DNA from: Davidsoniella eucalypti
Taxonomy: Eukaryota; Ascomycota; Sordariomycetes; Microascales; Ceratocystidaceae
Direction of reading: 5' to 3'
Length of the DNA stretch: 51,779 nucleotides
Assembly: GCA_004009845.1 (NCBI GenBank)
Contig: RMBW01000195.1
Location: forward strand, 1-51,779
The translations under genes and the position numbers were made by a program. Positions 1 to 12,265 of this stretch are shown in pieces. Below the pieces are notes generated by a model. That model saw nothing but the letters and a program-made list of their open reading frames with translations. It did not search any database and was not told where the DNA came from. Numbering within the stretch: position 1 is the stretch's first letter; each line of letters begins with the position of its first letter.

Positions 1-219
1 GCACAGCTCAAGTACGTAAAAAAAAAGCCTCTGTCCCCCTCCCCTCGATTGAATTCATGACTATGCGCCCCGTGTAACTTCTTCATACATACACTATCCA
101 ACCCTTGCTCTTCACTGCTTTACCCTGGTTACATTTAGCTAAATACATACTAACTAATTACACTATTCTCATTTAATAGGGAGGAGCTCAAAAAGGTCGA
201 GGCTGCTAAGAAGAGATAA
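1..219 (+). CDS. Unknown protein, C-terminal end only (5' partial)
   Basis: The window opens in an exon (bases 1-11), followed by an intron with donor gtacgt at 12, a branch-like tactaac near 150 and acceptor AG at 178-179. The last exon (180-219) ends in TAA at 217-219. Spliced, the tail reads AQLKEELKKVEAAKKR, a charged Lys/Glu/Ala-rich stretch that looks helical. The rest of the gene lies outside the window, so I cannot name it. It is convergent with the phosphoglycerate kinase gene on the other strand. Confidence rests on the good splice signals and the bias for Lys/Glu codons. Confidence 0.55.
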
Positions 220-725
220 AAAAAAAGAATAACTTCTCTTGAAGCGAATATACAAAATATCTCACCATCATGTCTTATTCAAGTGATTAACTATCTATAC
301 AATTAAATGCATTACTGTATATTGAAAATACTCACTTAACAGACGCACCCGCTATCCTTCATTGATAGCATATAACATAACCGGATTTTGTTTATGGATT
401 AATATATAAGTATTACCGACAGTTACTCTCTTTTTTATTATTATTAATTTCGTGGTTCGACTCTATACTACATTCATTTGTACATATAATTTTAAAGTTG
501 GCCACCAATTTATATGTCATGGTTCAGACTTTAGATTAAAAGTAATAACAATACATGTATGAATAGCTCCTGTAGATAATTAGAAAACTGGACGCGAGAA
601 TTTGAGATTTATGATATCATTAAAATTTACTATTTTTCATGTTTTATGCTAGTATGGATATATATTTTTTGCTTGTTTCATTCAGTAGTATACCACGGTT
701 GTAACTTGATATAAGCCACATCTTC
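220..725. other. AT-rich convergent 3' intergenic region
   Basis: About 500 bases between two convergent gene ends. The sequence is strongly AT-rich and should carry both 3' untranslated regions and polyadenylation signals. I see no open frame or RNA gene here. Confidence 0.6.
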
Positions 726-2281
726 TTATTTGGTAGAAAGAGCAACGACACCGGGCAGAGCCTTCCCTTCGAGCAGCTCCAGGGAAGCACCACCACCAGT
801 GGAGACGTGGCTCAGCTTGCTCTCAACACCGTACTTGGCGGCAACGGTAGCAGTGTCACCACCACCGATGATGACAATCTTGCCGTTGGAGCAAGCAGCG
901 ACGGCAGCATCCAGAGTGGACTTGGTACCGCTGGCGAACTTCTCCATTTCGAAGACACCGCAAGGGCCGTTCCATAGGATGGTAGAAGACTCGTTGATGG
1001 TCTCGGTGAACATCTTGACGGACTCGGGACCGCAGTCCAGACCCATCCAGTTGTCGGGGATACCCTCGGAGTCCTTGGCAGCGCCAGTGTTGGCGGTGGG
1101 GGAGAAGTCGTCGGCAGTGATAAAGTCAACGGGCAGGACAACCTTGACGTTATTCTTCTTGGCCTTCTCCATGAGGTTGGCAACGTTCTTGGAGCCAGCC
1201 TCATCGAACAGAGAGGTACCGATGGGCATGTTATCCAGAGCCTTCTTGAAGGTGAAGGCCATACCACCGCAGATGATCAGGGTGTTGACCTTGTCCAGCA
1301 GGTTGTCGATCAGCTGGATCTTGTCAGAGACCTTGGCACCACCCAGAATGGCCAGGAAGGGGCGCTGAGGGTTCTCCAGAGCCTTGGCGAAGTAGTCAAG
1401 CTCCTTCTTCATTAGGAAACCAGCAGCCTTCTGGGGCAGATCGACACCGACCATGGAAGAGTGAGCACGGTGGGCAGTACCGAAAGCATCGTCTAGAGAG
1501 AAGGAGGGTGATTGGTTAGTTATGAATCAAGAGAGGGTCGAACTGTTTCTAGGAAGAGGGCAGTTGTACATCGGACATCCGAAGACTGCGGGGAAATGGA
1601 GAGATAACTTACTGACGAAGACGTCACCGAGAGCAGTGAGGCCCTTGCGGAACTCAGCAACCTTCTCGGCATCGGCCTTGATCTTCTTGCCTTCGGCATC
1701 CTTGGCAGAGCCTTCCTCCTCGATGTGGAACCGCAAGTTCTCCAGCAGGACAACCTCGCCGTTGCCGGCCTTGTTGACCAGAGCCTCGACCTCAGGGCCG
1801 ACGGAGCCGGGAGCAAAGGTGACGGACTTGCCGAGCAGAGCCTCGAGCTCGGGAACAACAGGCTTCAGGCTGTACTTCTCGGTGACCTGGCCATTGGGGC
1901 GGCCCAGGTGGGACATCAGGACGACGGCCTTGGCGCCGTTGTCGATGGCATACTTGATGGTGGGGATGGCACCGGCAATACGCTGGTTGTTGGTGACCTT
2001 CTTGTTGGCGTCCAGGGGGACGTTGAAGTCGACCTATAGATGTGGGAGGCGGGATTAGCAGTGGGTAGATGGGTGGATGGAGGAGGCATGTACAAGCGCC
2101 ATGAGCAGTGCAGAAGAAGCAAGTGGAAGAGCTCCGAAGCAAGGCCTAGTGGACAGAGAAAGTCGATATATAGGAGCGGGGCAAGACAGAAAAAAGGTAG
2201 CTGGCAACTACTTACACGGATGAGGACGCGCTTGCCCTTCAGGTCAACTTCGGTGATGGAAAGCTTGGAAGACAGAGACAT
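726..2281 (-). CDS. pgkA: Phosphoglycerate kinase
   Basis: Cytosolic glycolytic and gluconeogenic enzyme that transfers phosphate from 1,3-bisphosphoglycerate to ADP. Three exons: 2281-2216, 2033-1613 and 1492-726, with GTAAGT donors for both introns (182 and 120 nt); the spliced product is 417 aa, the usual length. Landmarks are DFNVPLD and SHLGRP (substrate-binding N-domain), VLLENLRFH, the junction-spanning VNDAFGTAHRAHSS, NGPCGVFE, and the C-terminal GGGDTATVAAK nucleotide-binding loop with STGGGAS. Codon choice is strongly biased to C/G-ending codons, as in highly expressed fungal genes. A pyrimidine-rich tract on the coding strand just upstream of the ATG (2312-2347) fits a strong glycolytic promoter. 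Nothing is truncated. Confidence 0.97.
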
Positions 2282-2311
2282 TTTGAAATTGGATTGGATT
2301 GGTATGGTCTG

Positions 2312-2347
2312 AGAATGATGAGAGAAAGAGAAAGAAAAAAAAAAGCA
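2312..2347 (-). promoter_or_regulatory. CT-rich tract upstream of phosphoglycerate kinase
   Basis: On the coding (minus) strand this stretch is almost purely C and T and lies about 30-65 bases before the start codon. Such pyrimidine tracts are common near transcription starts of highly expressed filamentous-fungal genes. The function is inferred. Confidence 0.4.
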
Positions 2348-4334
2348 TACAACGAAAAAAACAGGGCCCTCTGCGAATAATAAACTAAGCTGCGATCAGA
2401 CAGAGGGGAGAAGGAACGCACCTTCTGAGTCTGAGAAGCCGTAGCTTGGTGGGGGTGGTCCACTTATCTAGAGTGGGCTGTTTCTGTCTCTGTTACTCTT
2501 TCTGCGGTTGTTTCTGTCTCTGTTGCCCGTTCTGTGGTTGTTACTCTTTCCACTATCCCTTTGTGTCTTTACAATTACTTGCTCCTCTAATCTCTATCTA
2601 TGTATGACGAGTAATTTGAGACTGGCCAAGCATCAAAATCCGGGATTTTAGACAGCCATGTTTTGCCGGCTAATGCCATCGTTTTGTCCTGCTTGAGTTC
2701 TCATTGTCTCTTGCGGACGGGATGGCGGGGTAGCAATCGTATGCAATGTTTCCATGTTTCTACTAAGCTACCTAAAGCACTCGAACTCTACCTACTTGTC
2801 TATCTGCAAACAATAGAACTAGCTTCTCACGTTGGCATTTCGCGTGCTATTACCGCTTATTACCCGAGGCTTTGAAGGGCCTATTGCTTTTCGTGTAATT
2901 GTTCTCGTCGGCTACTCTGAGCCGGATTGTCTTGAGATGGCAGCCGGCTAGCATTAAGCCATGTTACAGTGGCATTCAGAGCATCGCAACTAGAGTTGCT
3001 TTCACGCACGAAGAATATGGTCTGGTATACATCAGAAGATTTTATACATACAAAGCATAGCTTGGCGGGAACTTAAAGCAGCGCATCTATGATCTAGAAG
3101 GCCCGCGTTGTAGAAGGTGACGTGATGGCTGGCTGGTCGACCTGGTTGCTTCTCTGGACACTACTGATACGCATAATCATGTTTTTTTCCTTGGGCTAAC
3201 TAGTTGTAGCTGGATGACAGAGGGGCAAGGGATATGCACGGTCGGGACGCCGGAGAAAAGCTTGGGAAACTAGATGATGTGAGAATATGAGGCAACACTG
3301 GTAAGGTGAGGTCCGATGAGGGGCACGGTCATAGTGGGCGAAGGGCTCTGGGCATATGGAACTCTTACTGGCCCTATCATTCGCCTATACAAAATCTATA
3401 TCTGTATACATGTATGTACAACTATATGTAGTAGGGTCGCAACTAGACCGTTATCGCAGGCCACAGTAGAATCATTGCTTGCTGAGGATCACATAGACGG
3501 AATCTCAAACACATGAAGAAGCCACACGCATATCATTGCATCGTTGTCATTGTGTCATGGTGCGGCAGATAGTAACGTTAGTTGGTACTGGCTAAGGTAT
3601 TGGTGGAGGATCTTTTGCGGGTGGTCGCGACAGCCAAGAACGAGGGGCACCAGGTTTTCAGATTTAAAAATGTCGCGACGGATCGAACAGTCTAAAATGT
3701 CGCATTGAGAAACTCCAAGCGCCAATCTTCTGCTACTACGCTTCCCCCCCTGGACTGAACTTGGCTGTGCTGTACCATGCATCATTAGCCTACAATGTTG
3801 TGTATGTAGATACATGTGCGTTTCATTGGTTAGAGAAGGGAAAAAGAGAGGCTGTCTTGTGCTATTCCACAATCAGTACGCCGACATATACTGGCTACTT
3901 TGTTATCTACGATTAGTGTGAACGTATGTATGAAGTAGTGATCGTATCTATGTATTAGCTCTACTTATTTGTATACTAAAGAAAGAGGTTGTCTGTGCTG
4001 TGCATTCCAGATTAAAGAGCCGCAGTGCGGCTTATTCTGCGTTGTCCGCCCACGTCGCCTTCCACGGCTCTTGTTTTCACACCATTCTATAGTGTGCCAC
4101 ACCATCTAAAACATTGCTAATCTGAGCATTGGGCCTTGTGCCTCTTTGTTCTATTTTATATCCGTAAAAGATTGTCCGTCTAGTATTCGGTCCGGTTGGG
4201 GCCTAGCCACGTAACTTGTGATAGCCATATGCTATATATGTATATATGCATATGTGTATATTGACGCATTATAAGCCAGTTTGGTGATGTTGACGGTCTG
4301 TCGAGTATACCATATACCGAAAGCCATAATTCAA
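2348..4334. other. Intergenic, no gene recognised
   Basis: About 2 kb between the pgkA promoter and the 3' end of the Mpv17-family gene. Imperfect repeats of a tttctgtctctgtt-like motif lie at about 2478-2550 and may belong to the pgkA promoter. A short inverted repeat (gccgcagtgcggc) sits near 4020. The open frames here (for example 3555-3872 minus) have no family features or splice logic. Confidence 0.5.
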
Positions 4335-5119
4335 TTAGACCAGTTCGATAGAAGCCGGTGGATTCTTTAGAATCTCCGCATCCTCTGTAGCGTTGGTAAG
4401 TGAGAGATATGCGGTCCATGCGATACCGACCGTAGAAACAAACGGCTATGATGAACAGAGTTAGTGGAACGACAGGCAACCGAAGAGGGTATTGGATGTG
4501 TGGAACTTACTAGTTGCAGCTGCACCGGCATCAACCGAAAGTTGACAATCTGAACGGCTGGCCAAACCATCCAGTTGGCTTTCAACGTTGGCACATACAT
4601 ATCGCGCAACTTCTTACGGACCTCTGGCATACGACCGCCTTCTGCCAAAGTCATAGTCGTGAAGAAGGCCGCAACACCAACCGGCGCGAATAGCACCTGA
4701 TCAGCCACCATACGCTTGACGGCCGGGCCCATGGCTGAAGCTTTTGTTACGGGGAATGTACGTTCGAGCAGCTTGAACCAGCCAAACTGGACGGGCGCCA
4801 TCATGACACCATAGCCCACGAATCGCATGAGCCGTTCGAGATCGAAGGGTTCGGCGGGCACTGGCGCCCTTGGGAGGATCGACGCACGACGGGCTAAGAC
4901 TTCTTTTTCTGAAAGCTCGATATCGAGGTCGGCAGATATGGATTGAGCGTTCTGGCGTTGCCATTTCTTATGGGCTTGGTTCGCGCGCACGGCAGTGATG
5001 GTCTGCGCGACTGTGTCGGCGACACCGCCTAGAAAGCCGTTGACACACATAGTGGTGAGCAGAGGCCTTTTGGCATATTGGTCGTTGAAAATGCCAACGA
5101 TATACTTGATGTAAACCAT
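4335..5119 (-). CDS. Mpv17/PMP22-family integral membrane protein
   Basis: Members of this family (Mpv17, PMP22, yeast Sym1) are four-helix proteins of the inner mitochondrial or peroxisomal membrane, implicated in metabolite passage. Exon 1 runs 5119-4511, the 65-nt intron has donor GTAAGT, and exon 2 is 4445-4335. Family marks are KRPLLTT and GGVADTVAQ near the N-terminus, the RFVGYGVMMAPVQFGWF block, DQVLFAPVGVAAFF, and the signature NWMVWPAVQIVNFRLMPV followed across the splice by PFVSTVGIAWTAYLS. From the ATG at 5119 the protein is about 239 aa. The frame stays open upstream to about 5167 but without an ATG, so a short extra 5' exon joined through the ACAG near 5150 is possible. A 60-residue charged insert between helices 1 and 2 is longer than in Sym1. 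Confidence 0.85.
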
Positions 5120-5169
5120 GATGATGATCCAGGGAACAATATAATGGAGAGGCTGTCGATGTTCCAAAT

Positions 5170-6434
5170 TGGTTAGTTGAAGCTATGTTGGAATGGAGCA
5201 AAGCAAAACTGTAGATTAGAGGGATAAGCGGCAAACAAAGTGAGCGAATGTTTAGTGCTAGAGGGGCAAATGCCACATCTAGTCCACTGTCTATACATAT
5301 ATCTTTGAGTTGGTGAGGCGTCTATGATGTGGCGACTGTCCTGCATGCGCAAAACAGTGCATTGCGTCGTTCAACTTCCAAGCTAAGATTGACCAAGACT
5401 GCATATTGCAGGGAAAGACACTTGAAGCAAGGCAGAATATGTAACTCGAATCTCATCGTATCGACTAGCAGTTGCTTAACTGCAGCAAGAAAATTCGCTG
5501 ATATTCTTCAAGGTTTGACAACTAACGAGAATAAATCATGGCAAACGGTTCCAAGCGGGGCTGCGATAGGACTCTGGAAACCTGGCTTGGTGAAGCTGAG
5601 AGGAGATATAGAGGGCGATGACACGATAATAGGGTACGACGGGGGTCAAAGGGCCTGGAAGTAACGTACAAAGATGCCGCAGATATTATATCGAAGCGCT
5701 GGGCGACAGAAGCGCTGGAACGATGAGAGGAAAGCCATGGTTCAAGATATGCCAGTGGAAATGATATTTTGGAAAGCAAGATAGAAAAGTATGCAGAAAG
5801 TTGATCAATCGAGGCTTAGAAATTAACGCCTGGAGCCAACGTAGGCAGTGGCAAATGTCAATCAACGGGCGCAATGGTGACGCAAATGACGGACTTGATA
5901 CTGGGAATAGGCGATAAGATATAACTATGTAGATATAGATGAAATAAGCGCAAGATGACGCCGAGTTGAGATACAAGACGATGGCGAATATCTGTACATT
6001 TGTGACCGCATGGGATTTGCAAAGAAAGAAATGAGCTTCTTTATATAGAAAGAACGTGATGCATATACTTGAGTAATATTTATAATATCTTGCAAATGTC
6101 GAATTAGACACATGATGAAAAATATCCAAGCTTGCGAAAAATACATACCATTCATTTAGCTTATCAAGGCGCTGGCATTAGGCTGTTTGATGCGATTTTA
6201 TATTTTATAGCGCGTACACTAAAAACCGGGGTTGTCTACAACTGTTTATTGAAGTTCCGGAGGGAAGGAACCTTTAAATAGCCTCCTCGTACCACAACAT
6301 TAAAGGTATGTACTATGAAGAATCAAAGCAAGCCAAATAGCATCATCTATACATAGTTTAACAATAGCAATGCTTAAGTTGTAAGCTGTAATATGGCAAG
6401 CCAATATAAATTTAGATTGGCTTTTGGCTTTTTC

Positions 6435-6469
<35 letters not shown>

Positions 6470-7068
6470 GGCTCCGTAACTTATTCGTAAAATGGCCTCA
6501 ACAGGCAGAAGTGCTCGTAGCATATTGTGTGCCTTGTCTTCAGTCTATCACATTTTTCAAGTACATCAATATATGATATATGTTAGTGAGTGGCTGTGAG
6601 CCTAGTAGTATCAAAATATAGAGTAGCAATCATACACAGCCAAAGGAGCAATGTCAGCTGATATTTTTGCAGGCTCGCCTATGAAGATTCACAAGAAGTT
6701 CTTACATGTAAGATGGGCTCAACATTTCGTGACCCTACTTATATATATGTACATATACAACGGCCTTCTCTCGGCATAGGTCTGTAGCCAAATGATCGTA
6801 TGTGCATATGTATTTAACTCTTCAACATCTGTGATGGTAAGGCAACAAGCGAATATGCAAGAAACTGGGCACCACAGCCTGATTATATTTCTCGTTTGAC
6901 AGTTTCTACCCAACTTCTTGCTAATGACAAGAATACATTGGCCAACTCGTCCGCAAAAAAGGACTGCACTGATTATTCTTTCCGGAGTCCTCTGTAAGTG
7001 CAGTTTTATCGATCCCTCTCTTAAACCCCGCCCACCTCTTCATTCTGTATCTTCTGGCACTGGAATTT
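5170..7068. other. Intergenic with poly-T tract, no gene recognised
   Basis: About 1.9 kb upstream of two divergent genes (Mpv17-like on minus, HET on plus). It is AT-rich. A perfect inverted repeat, AAGCCAAT (6398-6405) with ATTGGCTT (6416-6423), is followed by a T-rich stretch at about 6424-6470 ending in a long T run. The open frames (for example 5686-6129 minus) are low-complexity and look random. Confidence 0.5.
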
Positions 7069-7168
7069 TATGTTTCCATTCTTCTCATCATCCGAAGTCA
7101 ACCTCTTCATAATAGCTCACTATTCTACTGTTCTTAGTATATGTCTTTGTCAAGTCAGGGATCTCGTG

Positions 7169-10100
7169 ATGCCCAGAAAGAAATTCTGCTTGAAATGTTC
7201 CGAATGGCTCCTAGGAACTGTTGTGTTTCCAAGAGCTTGGGCAGATCTAGAGAATGACGCCCTCTCGTACTTTGAGCGGTATCTTGAGGGTGTCATTGAT
7301 TGCCACCAATCCACCACATCTACGTGTGCTGCCTGCGAAATATTAGTTGCAGGTATCATTTTCGAGCAGAGATACAACATCCACAGATACCAATTCTGTG
7401 GTGCAACCCTAGAACCACAAAAGATCACCGACCTGCTCGACATAGCTTCAAAGCAAACCAAAAGCAACAGAATAAAGTGGCGATCCGAAGTCTATTTGAG
7501 TGCCGGTGGAGGAAGGGTTAGGGTATTCATTAGCTTTACTGCAATCTACGAAAAGTATGAGAATCGCTGGAGTGTCGTCGATATCGAAAAGTCGTCACGA
7601 GTCTCTCCACGTTTTGAAGTTGGCATGATTCAGAGCTGGATAGAGGCATGTGACAAGAGAGAGCATGACTTTGAACCATACGAGACCACAGGTAAGTTTA
7701 ATTAAGTCTTACCGGGCTACAACAATATACAAGGCAAAGTACTAACATTCAGGCTAGCTATTCATGAGCTTCCTCCATAATTTCGGTTGATCGATGTCCA
7801 CAAGATGTGTTTAGTCAAGCCTAGACTCCAAGACTCCCTAAAGTACATTACCGTGAGCTACACATGGGAAACCCAGCTGGGTGGCAAGGAGATCCTCCAG
7901 TTGACATCCGAGTCACTTTCGTTGTTTCGTCATGAAGGATTCTTCAAGGGCAACACTCAAGTTCCTAATTTGTTATCTGAGTGTCTGGCGCTTTGCACAG
8001 AACTCGGCTTCTCTTATCTCTGGATTGACCGATATTGCATTCTCCAGGATGAAAGTGAAGATTCCCAGGAAGATCGCCATGCCCAAATCCGTGCCATGGA
8101 CAAAATCTACCAGGCTGCTCATCTCACCTTGATTTGCGCCCCTAATGGCAAAGATATTGACTTCCTGCCGGGCTATCAGACCGACCGTGAGCCAATTTAC
8201 ATTGAAAGGTTCCCTGAGTTCGACGTTCATGCTTATTCAGAGGTTGGCCAGGGCTACCAAAAAAGCCATTGGAACACCCGTGGATGGACATTTCAAGAAG
8301 ATATACTTTCTCGACGAAAGCTTTACATCACCGATAAATCTGTTAGATTTCATTGTAAATGTGGCGTCAATTCGGAATCTTTGATATGGGATCGAGACCA
8401 ACCTTGCTATCTAAAGCCATCATCACGCCCACGCAATCCCGTTCTAGCACAGTACAGCCATTCTGGATTTATACCGGCCAAGCAATATCTCCTTCAAAGA
8501 CAAGTGTTGAAGTCTTCGCTTTCATATTTGGTAGTAGAAAGTGAAACCTTTGAGAAATTTCAGCGGCTTATTTGTTTTCTCAGGGAGATCAAAGAGGTCT
8601 CTCTACACGGGCACCATGGAGTCAAAGCCATTGATCTGTGTCTCCAAGAGCCTACAAACCTGGGTGATATCTCCTCCATCATGACGTCCCTAGTTTTTTC
8701 ATTCAAATGTCTTTCTTCTTCTCTCAAACTCCGTAACTTTGTTGCTGAAGTTGTCTCTTATGGCTATTTTGTATCGCCGCTGTCTGAGGGCGTTCTCGAT
8801 GAAATCCTTGTAGTGCTTATGAAGATCAAAGAAATGATTCGAGCTATAGAGAAGTTGGACGATGTCCATCGGAAACTACGCGACTATTACTACTTGGAAA
8901 TGTCACCGAAGGAGGACGATGTAAGTGGCATCGCGCAAGAAGCATACGCCATAATCAACCAATTCTGCCCATTGATGGAAGCCATCGATTTACAGCATCA
9001 GCTTGCTATTTCTATCCCGCTAAGACGACACGGTGATATTGTATCATATGAAGATGATGCCACTTTCTATTCTTTCGGTCCCATGTCTACTTCCTATGAC
9101 CAACTTGTCTATCTTCAAACACTACTGTTCTTCAAAAGGTATAACAAGTTGTACGGTGTTCGTATCGGAATGCCCGATTTTACTCTAAAGGACAACATCG
9201 AATACTTGAACGATCAAAACATTCTTCACCTCGATCTATCCGCTTTTTTCGAACCAAGTTTCAACTGGGATGGGTTTGATTGGCTTCGATTATCAGTCGG
9301 TATTGCAAAGATCTTTTTGTCGGGCGATTTCTGTGATCAACGCCAAGTTTTGGCAATGCACAAATATTTGCAGCTTGAATTTTTTGACATATCCTTCCCT
9401 CATGTTTGGCTCAGACCCGAACACACATATCGCGGCTTGTTCTACGCAATAAGCGACATGAGTACACATGTGAAACATCACGGCCATGACACCCTTGATC
9501 AACAAAAGCTACAATCTTTCCGGGACAATATCGACAACTATTCTTCTATAATCTCTTTCTATCACAAAATAATCGAAATCGACACCCTCGACACTGATAC
9601 ATCAACCGCACAAGAATTTATTCGAGCTGTTACAAAAGTCGAAAGTATAGACATGCAGAAACAAGCCGATTCTAATCTGTGGGACGAGTTCTGTGACCAT
9701 CTTCTTAGATATCGTGATCGGGAGCTATCCCGGCCTACGGATGTTTTGAACGCATTTCAAGGCGTTGCGTCAAAGCTAGAACGTAAATGGAACATTCCTT
9801 TTGCATCCGGCATCCCTTTGAAATACATGCTACGGAGCTTGGGTAGTGAAGCAATTTCTGATCGTCGAAGAAATGAAACAGCCCCATCGTGGTCTTGGGC
9901 ATGTCGTGTCAAGACCATCATCATCAGTTGTTCACCTTATGAGCTTACGACATTCATCTCGCAAATTCATCACATCAACCAGGAAGGAGACATTCGAACG
10001 TCATTAACGAAATCCGACGGCAGCTTGATTGTATCTCCTAGAGACAAAATCACCATAGAAGAGACCAGGATCGGAGCTTTACTTCAGAGAAACGACATCA

Positions 10101-10480
10101 TCGAAATATTGCGCAACAAGACCAATCCAATTCCAAACTCCCTGATTCTGACTAGTTTTGTCCTTCCAGTTTCTAAGGAATATCGTCATGGCAAAACCAG
10201 AATCTACGAAAGTCCGAGTGACAATAATGATTTTCGTAGTGACTTGGAAGTTTGCTATTACGAACCATTTTTCGGTTTCAATGTAACACAAAAACAGGAG
10301 TTTATACTGCTGTTTTTGTACCATGGAAAGATCGAGGTTCATATCATGGTATGCTTGCTACTAAGGCCAGCTATGAACTCTACTAAAGTCTTTGGGATTC
10401 CAGTTTACATCAAAGAAGATCTGATACATATTAAATATAACATAAATAACTTTCGTGTTCAAACATCTATCATAGTATAG
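7169..10480 (+). CDS. HET-domain protein, with in-frame stop at the exon junction
   Basis: HET domains occur in fungal heterokaryon-incompatibility proteins that trigger cell death after fusion of unlike strains. Exon 1 (ATG 7169, or 7070 in the same frame) carries CLKC and CAAC pairs, a typical HET N-terminal region, and ends at 7691 before gtaagt. With the nearest frame-compatible acceptor (ctag, 7756-7757) exon 2 reads IHELPP, then TAA (7778-7780), then FRLIDV. That is the expected HET lead-in broken by one stop. The frame is then open for about 900 codons: YITVSYTW, FSYLWIDRYCI, MDKIYQAAHLTLI and WNTRGWTFQEDILSRR define the HET domain, followed by a long C-terminal region without a recognised domain. 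A second acceptor (tgtgtttag, 7813-7814) is also in frame, would put the TAA inside a 123-nt intron, and would give about 1062 aa. So it is either a fresh pseudogene or an intact gene lacking the RLIDV segment. Confidence 0.75.
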
Positions 10481-11131
10481 TAGATATTATAACAACAGTC
10501 TCAATCACACTTCTAGAAAACAAAACAACGAACACATGATATTCATAAGTGTAAACTCTAATAGAAAAAAAGCCAAGTAGTTATAGCTGGTATTGTAATA
10601 TGAAACTAGTGTATTGTTGTATGTTTTGATGTTGATGATGATGATTTTATTTATAGTCTAGAGATTTATCTAAGAGCTCCTTTTCGACTCCGGGCGAGGC
10701 CGTGTTTTCTGGCACCAGTTTTCTATGTTCCTAGTATCCGGGACTGCTCAGACTAGACTGGCATCCATCCCTTTTACAGTAGCAACACCTACGTCTCCTT
10801 TTAAAGCAAAAACAAAAAGAAAAGAAATACTAATATGAATACTAACAAACAAAGGAAAAAGAAGAGAGATTTCCATGATTCTCAACCCTCTGCAGTGGCT
10901 GTGCCTGTTTTTGTGCCTTTTTTGCCAGTGTTCTTCTACCTTTCGTGGTCATGAGTAGTTTTTTGGTGAATACTCTGCCCCAAGGTTTCAGCCTTTTGCG
11001 ACAGGTCCATATGTGGGTCCTTTCCTTGTCCTTGCCACACCTGTGGCATTCCATTGTGGCGTTCTCGTGGCCTGTTTTGATGTCTGACAGTGTATTCTGT
11101 GCAACCACTAGGACTAGGTTTAAAATCGACC
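10481..11131. other. Region downstream of the HET gene with possible retroelement fragment
   Basis: The first 200 bases are the AT-rich 3' flank of the HET gene. On the minus strand, 11108-10842 is open for 88 codons and encodes a C-x2-C-x8-H-x3-C motif (CHRCGKDKERTHIWTC) followed by a Lys/Arg-rich tail. This resembles the zinc-knuckle-like end of non-LTR retrotransposon polymerases, but it is short and the match is only by pattern. It lies next to the LINE-like repeats. Confidence 0.35.
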
Positions 11132-12265
11132 TTTGATTTGATTATATTTAACGTCTACCAAATCGCTAAGATCATACAACAGATATTTAAAGTTGTGCCT
11201 GTATATTAAAGTTGTTTTGGAAATTTTAAAGTGTAAAGACTAGGTTGAATGTACCGATAAGTGCAAAGCAAAGAAAGGTAATAGTAGAGGAAAATGGTAG
11301 AAAGAAGCAGTAAAAACAATATAGAGGAAGCAAGAAGAACGAAAAAACCTTGACACAGCTGTAGAATCATCAAAAGAAAGCAGCACCCAATCAAAACATC
11401 ATTCACATGCTCCTTAGGCCAGGAAGCCCTCCTCACAATCCGCGAAATCGTCCTCTTCTTGATTCCCCAAGTCCGAGGGACAGACTGGGAGTGTTGCGCC
11501 GTCACCCATGCGGCCTTCTCGAGCCACTCCTCGGGTCACGGTTCGGGCGAGCCAGGCTGAAGTGGTCTTTGACATACGTTGTTGTAGTATCTTGAACGTA
11601 GTTTCAGACCTCGGGTCCATCGATCCGCCCTGGGAGAACAAAGTCCTCCGCTAGACAAACTCAATAGCTTTGAATGTGCGGGACGGCAACGTCCCCTAGC
11701 CCCGAAGAACTAGTGGTCCATACCTCCACTATGAGCAGCAAAAACAAAAACAAAAAACAGTGCATCCACAAAACTATTCCCCAAAAGACAGATCCACAAA
11801 ACCAACTCCTAAGTGGAGCTACCATCCCCACTATTCAGTGAGTCTCCAAGAGGCTGGTGATCGTGACCGTAAGAATGAAAAATTTGGCGTAATCGAGTCG
11901 GGTGCTATGGATGAAGCACAGCGACAAGATTCCCGTGCCGCGGGGTCGGGCATCCGGAACCTTCAAAAGGCTGCCCGCCGTGTGTGAGTGTGGCTCCCTG
12001 AGGTGAGTGGATAGACTCGGGAGACCAACGATCGAAAAGGTGCGGGGTCGGTCGCTGGTGAGAACATCCCTCGAGAGGGGAAATCGGGCTCAAGGCCTCA
12101 CGAAACGGTGCTTCAAAGACGACAAGTGTCGAAAAAGAAAACGAGAATGGACAGCAGCATTGGGGATATGTGCTGGTCGCTCTTAAAACCCACGACGAAG
12201 GGGAAAGATTCGTCTTTGGACAGAGGGGGACTCAAAGGTACCCCCCCGAGGGTTGTAGGAGGGAA
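11132..12265 (-). mobile_element. LINE-like repeat, copy A (longer)
   Basis: First of two tandem copies. Read on the minus strand it starts at 12265 and ends with GACGTTAAATATAATCAAATC at about 11150-11132, that is, with a short CAAAT tail as in 3' ends of non-LTR retrotransposons. About 600 bases (11654-12265) match copy B nearly base for base, offset 714 to 730. Compared with B, this copy has about 430 extra bases (about 11191-11650) and lacks a 10-base block near 12231. It has no intact long reading frame. The element class is inferred from the tail, not from a coding match. Confidence 0.55.

Noticed and set aside
1522..2058. Long plus-strand open frames opposite the phosphoglycerate kinase gene
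   Set aside because: They are antisense shadows of a highly codon-biased gene, with no splice logic or family features.
3555..3872. 105-codon minus frame in the pgkA to Mpv17 spacer
   Set aside because: No motif, no introns, composition like flanking noncoding DNA.
5686..6129. 147-codon minus frame upstream of the HET gene
   Set aside because: Low-complexity Tyr/Ser/Phe-rich translation of AT-rich DNA, without splice sites or homology features.
6424..6470. Long T-rich tract as a retroposon tail
   Set aside because: No target-site duplication or element body could be seen on either side; it may be simple low-complexity DNA.
7070..7168. Upstream in-frame ATG of the HET gene as the true start
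   Set aside because: The added 33 residues are hydrophobic and unlike HET N-termini; the ATG at 7169 just before the CLKC pair fits better, though 7070 cannot be excluded.
11414..11641. 75-codon minus frame unique to repeat copy A
   Set aside because: Short, and no known domain. It may be decayed element coding sequence but cannot be supported.
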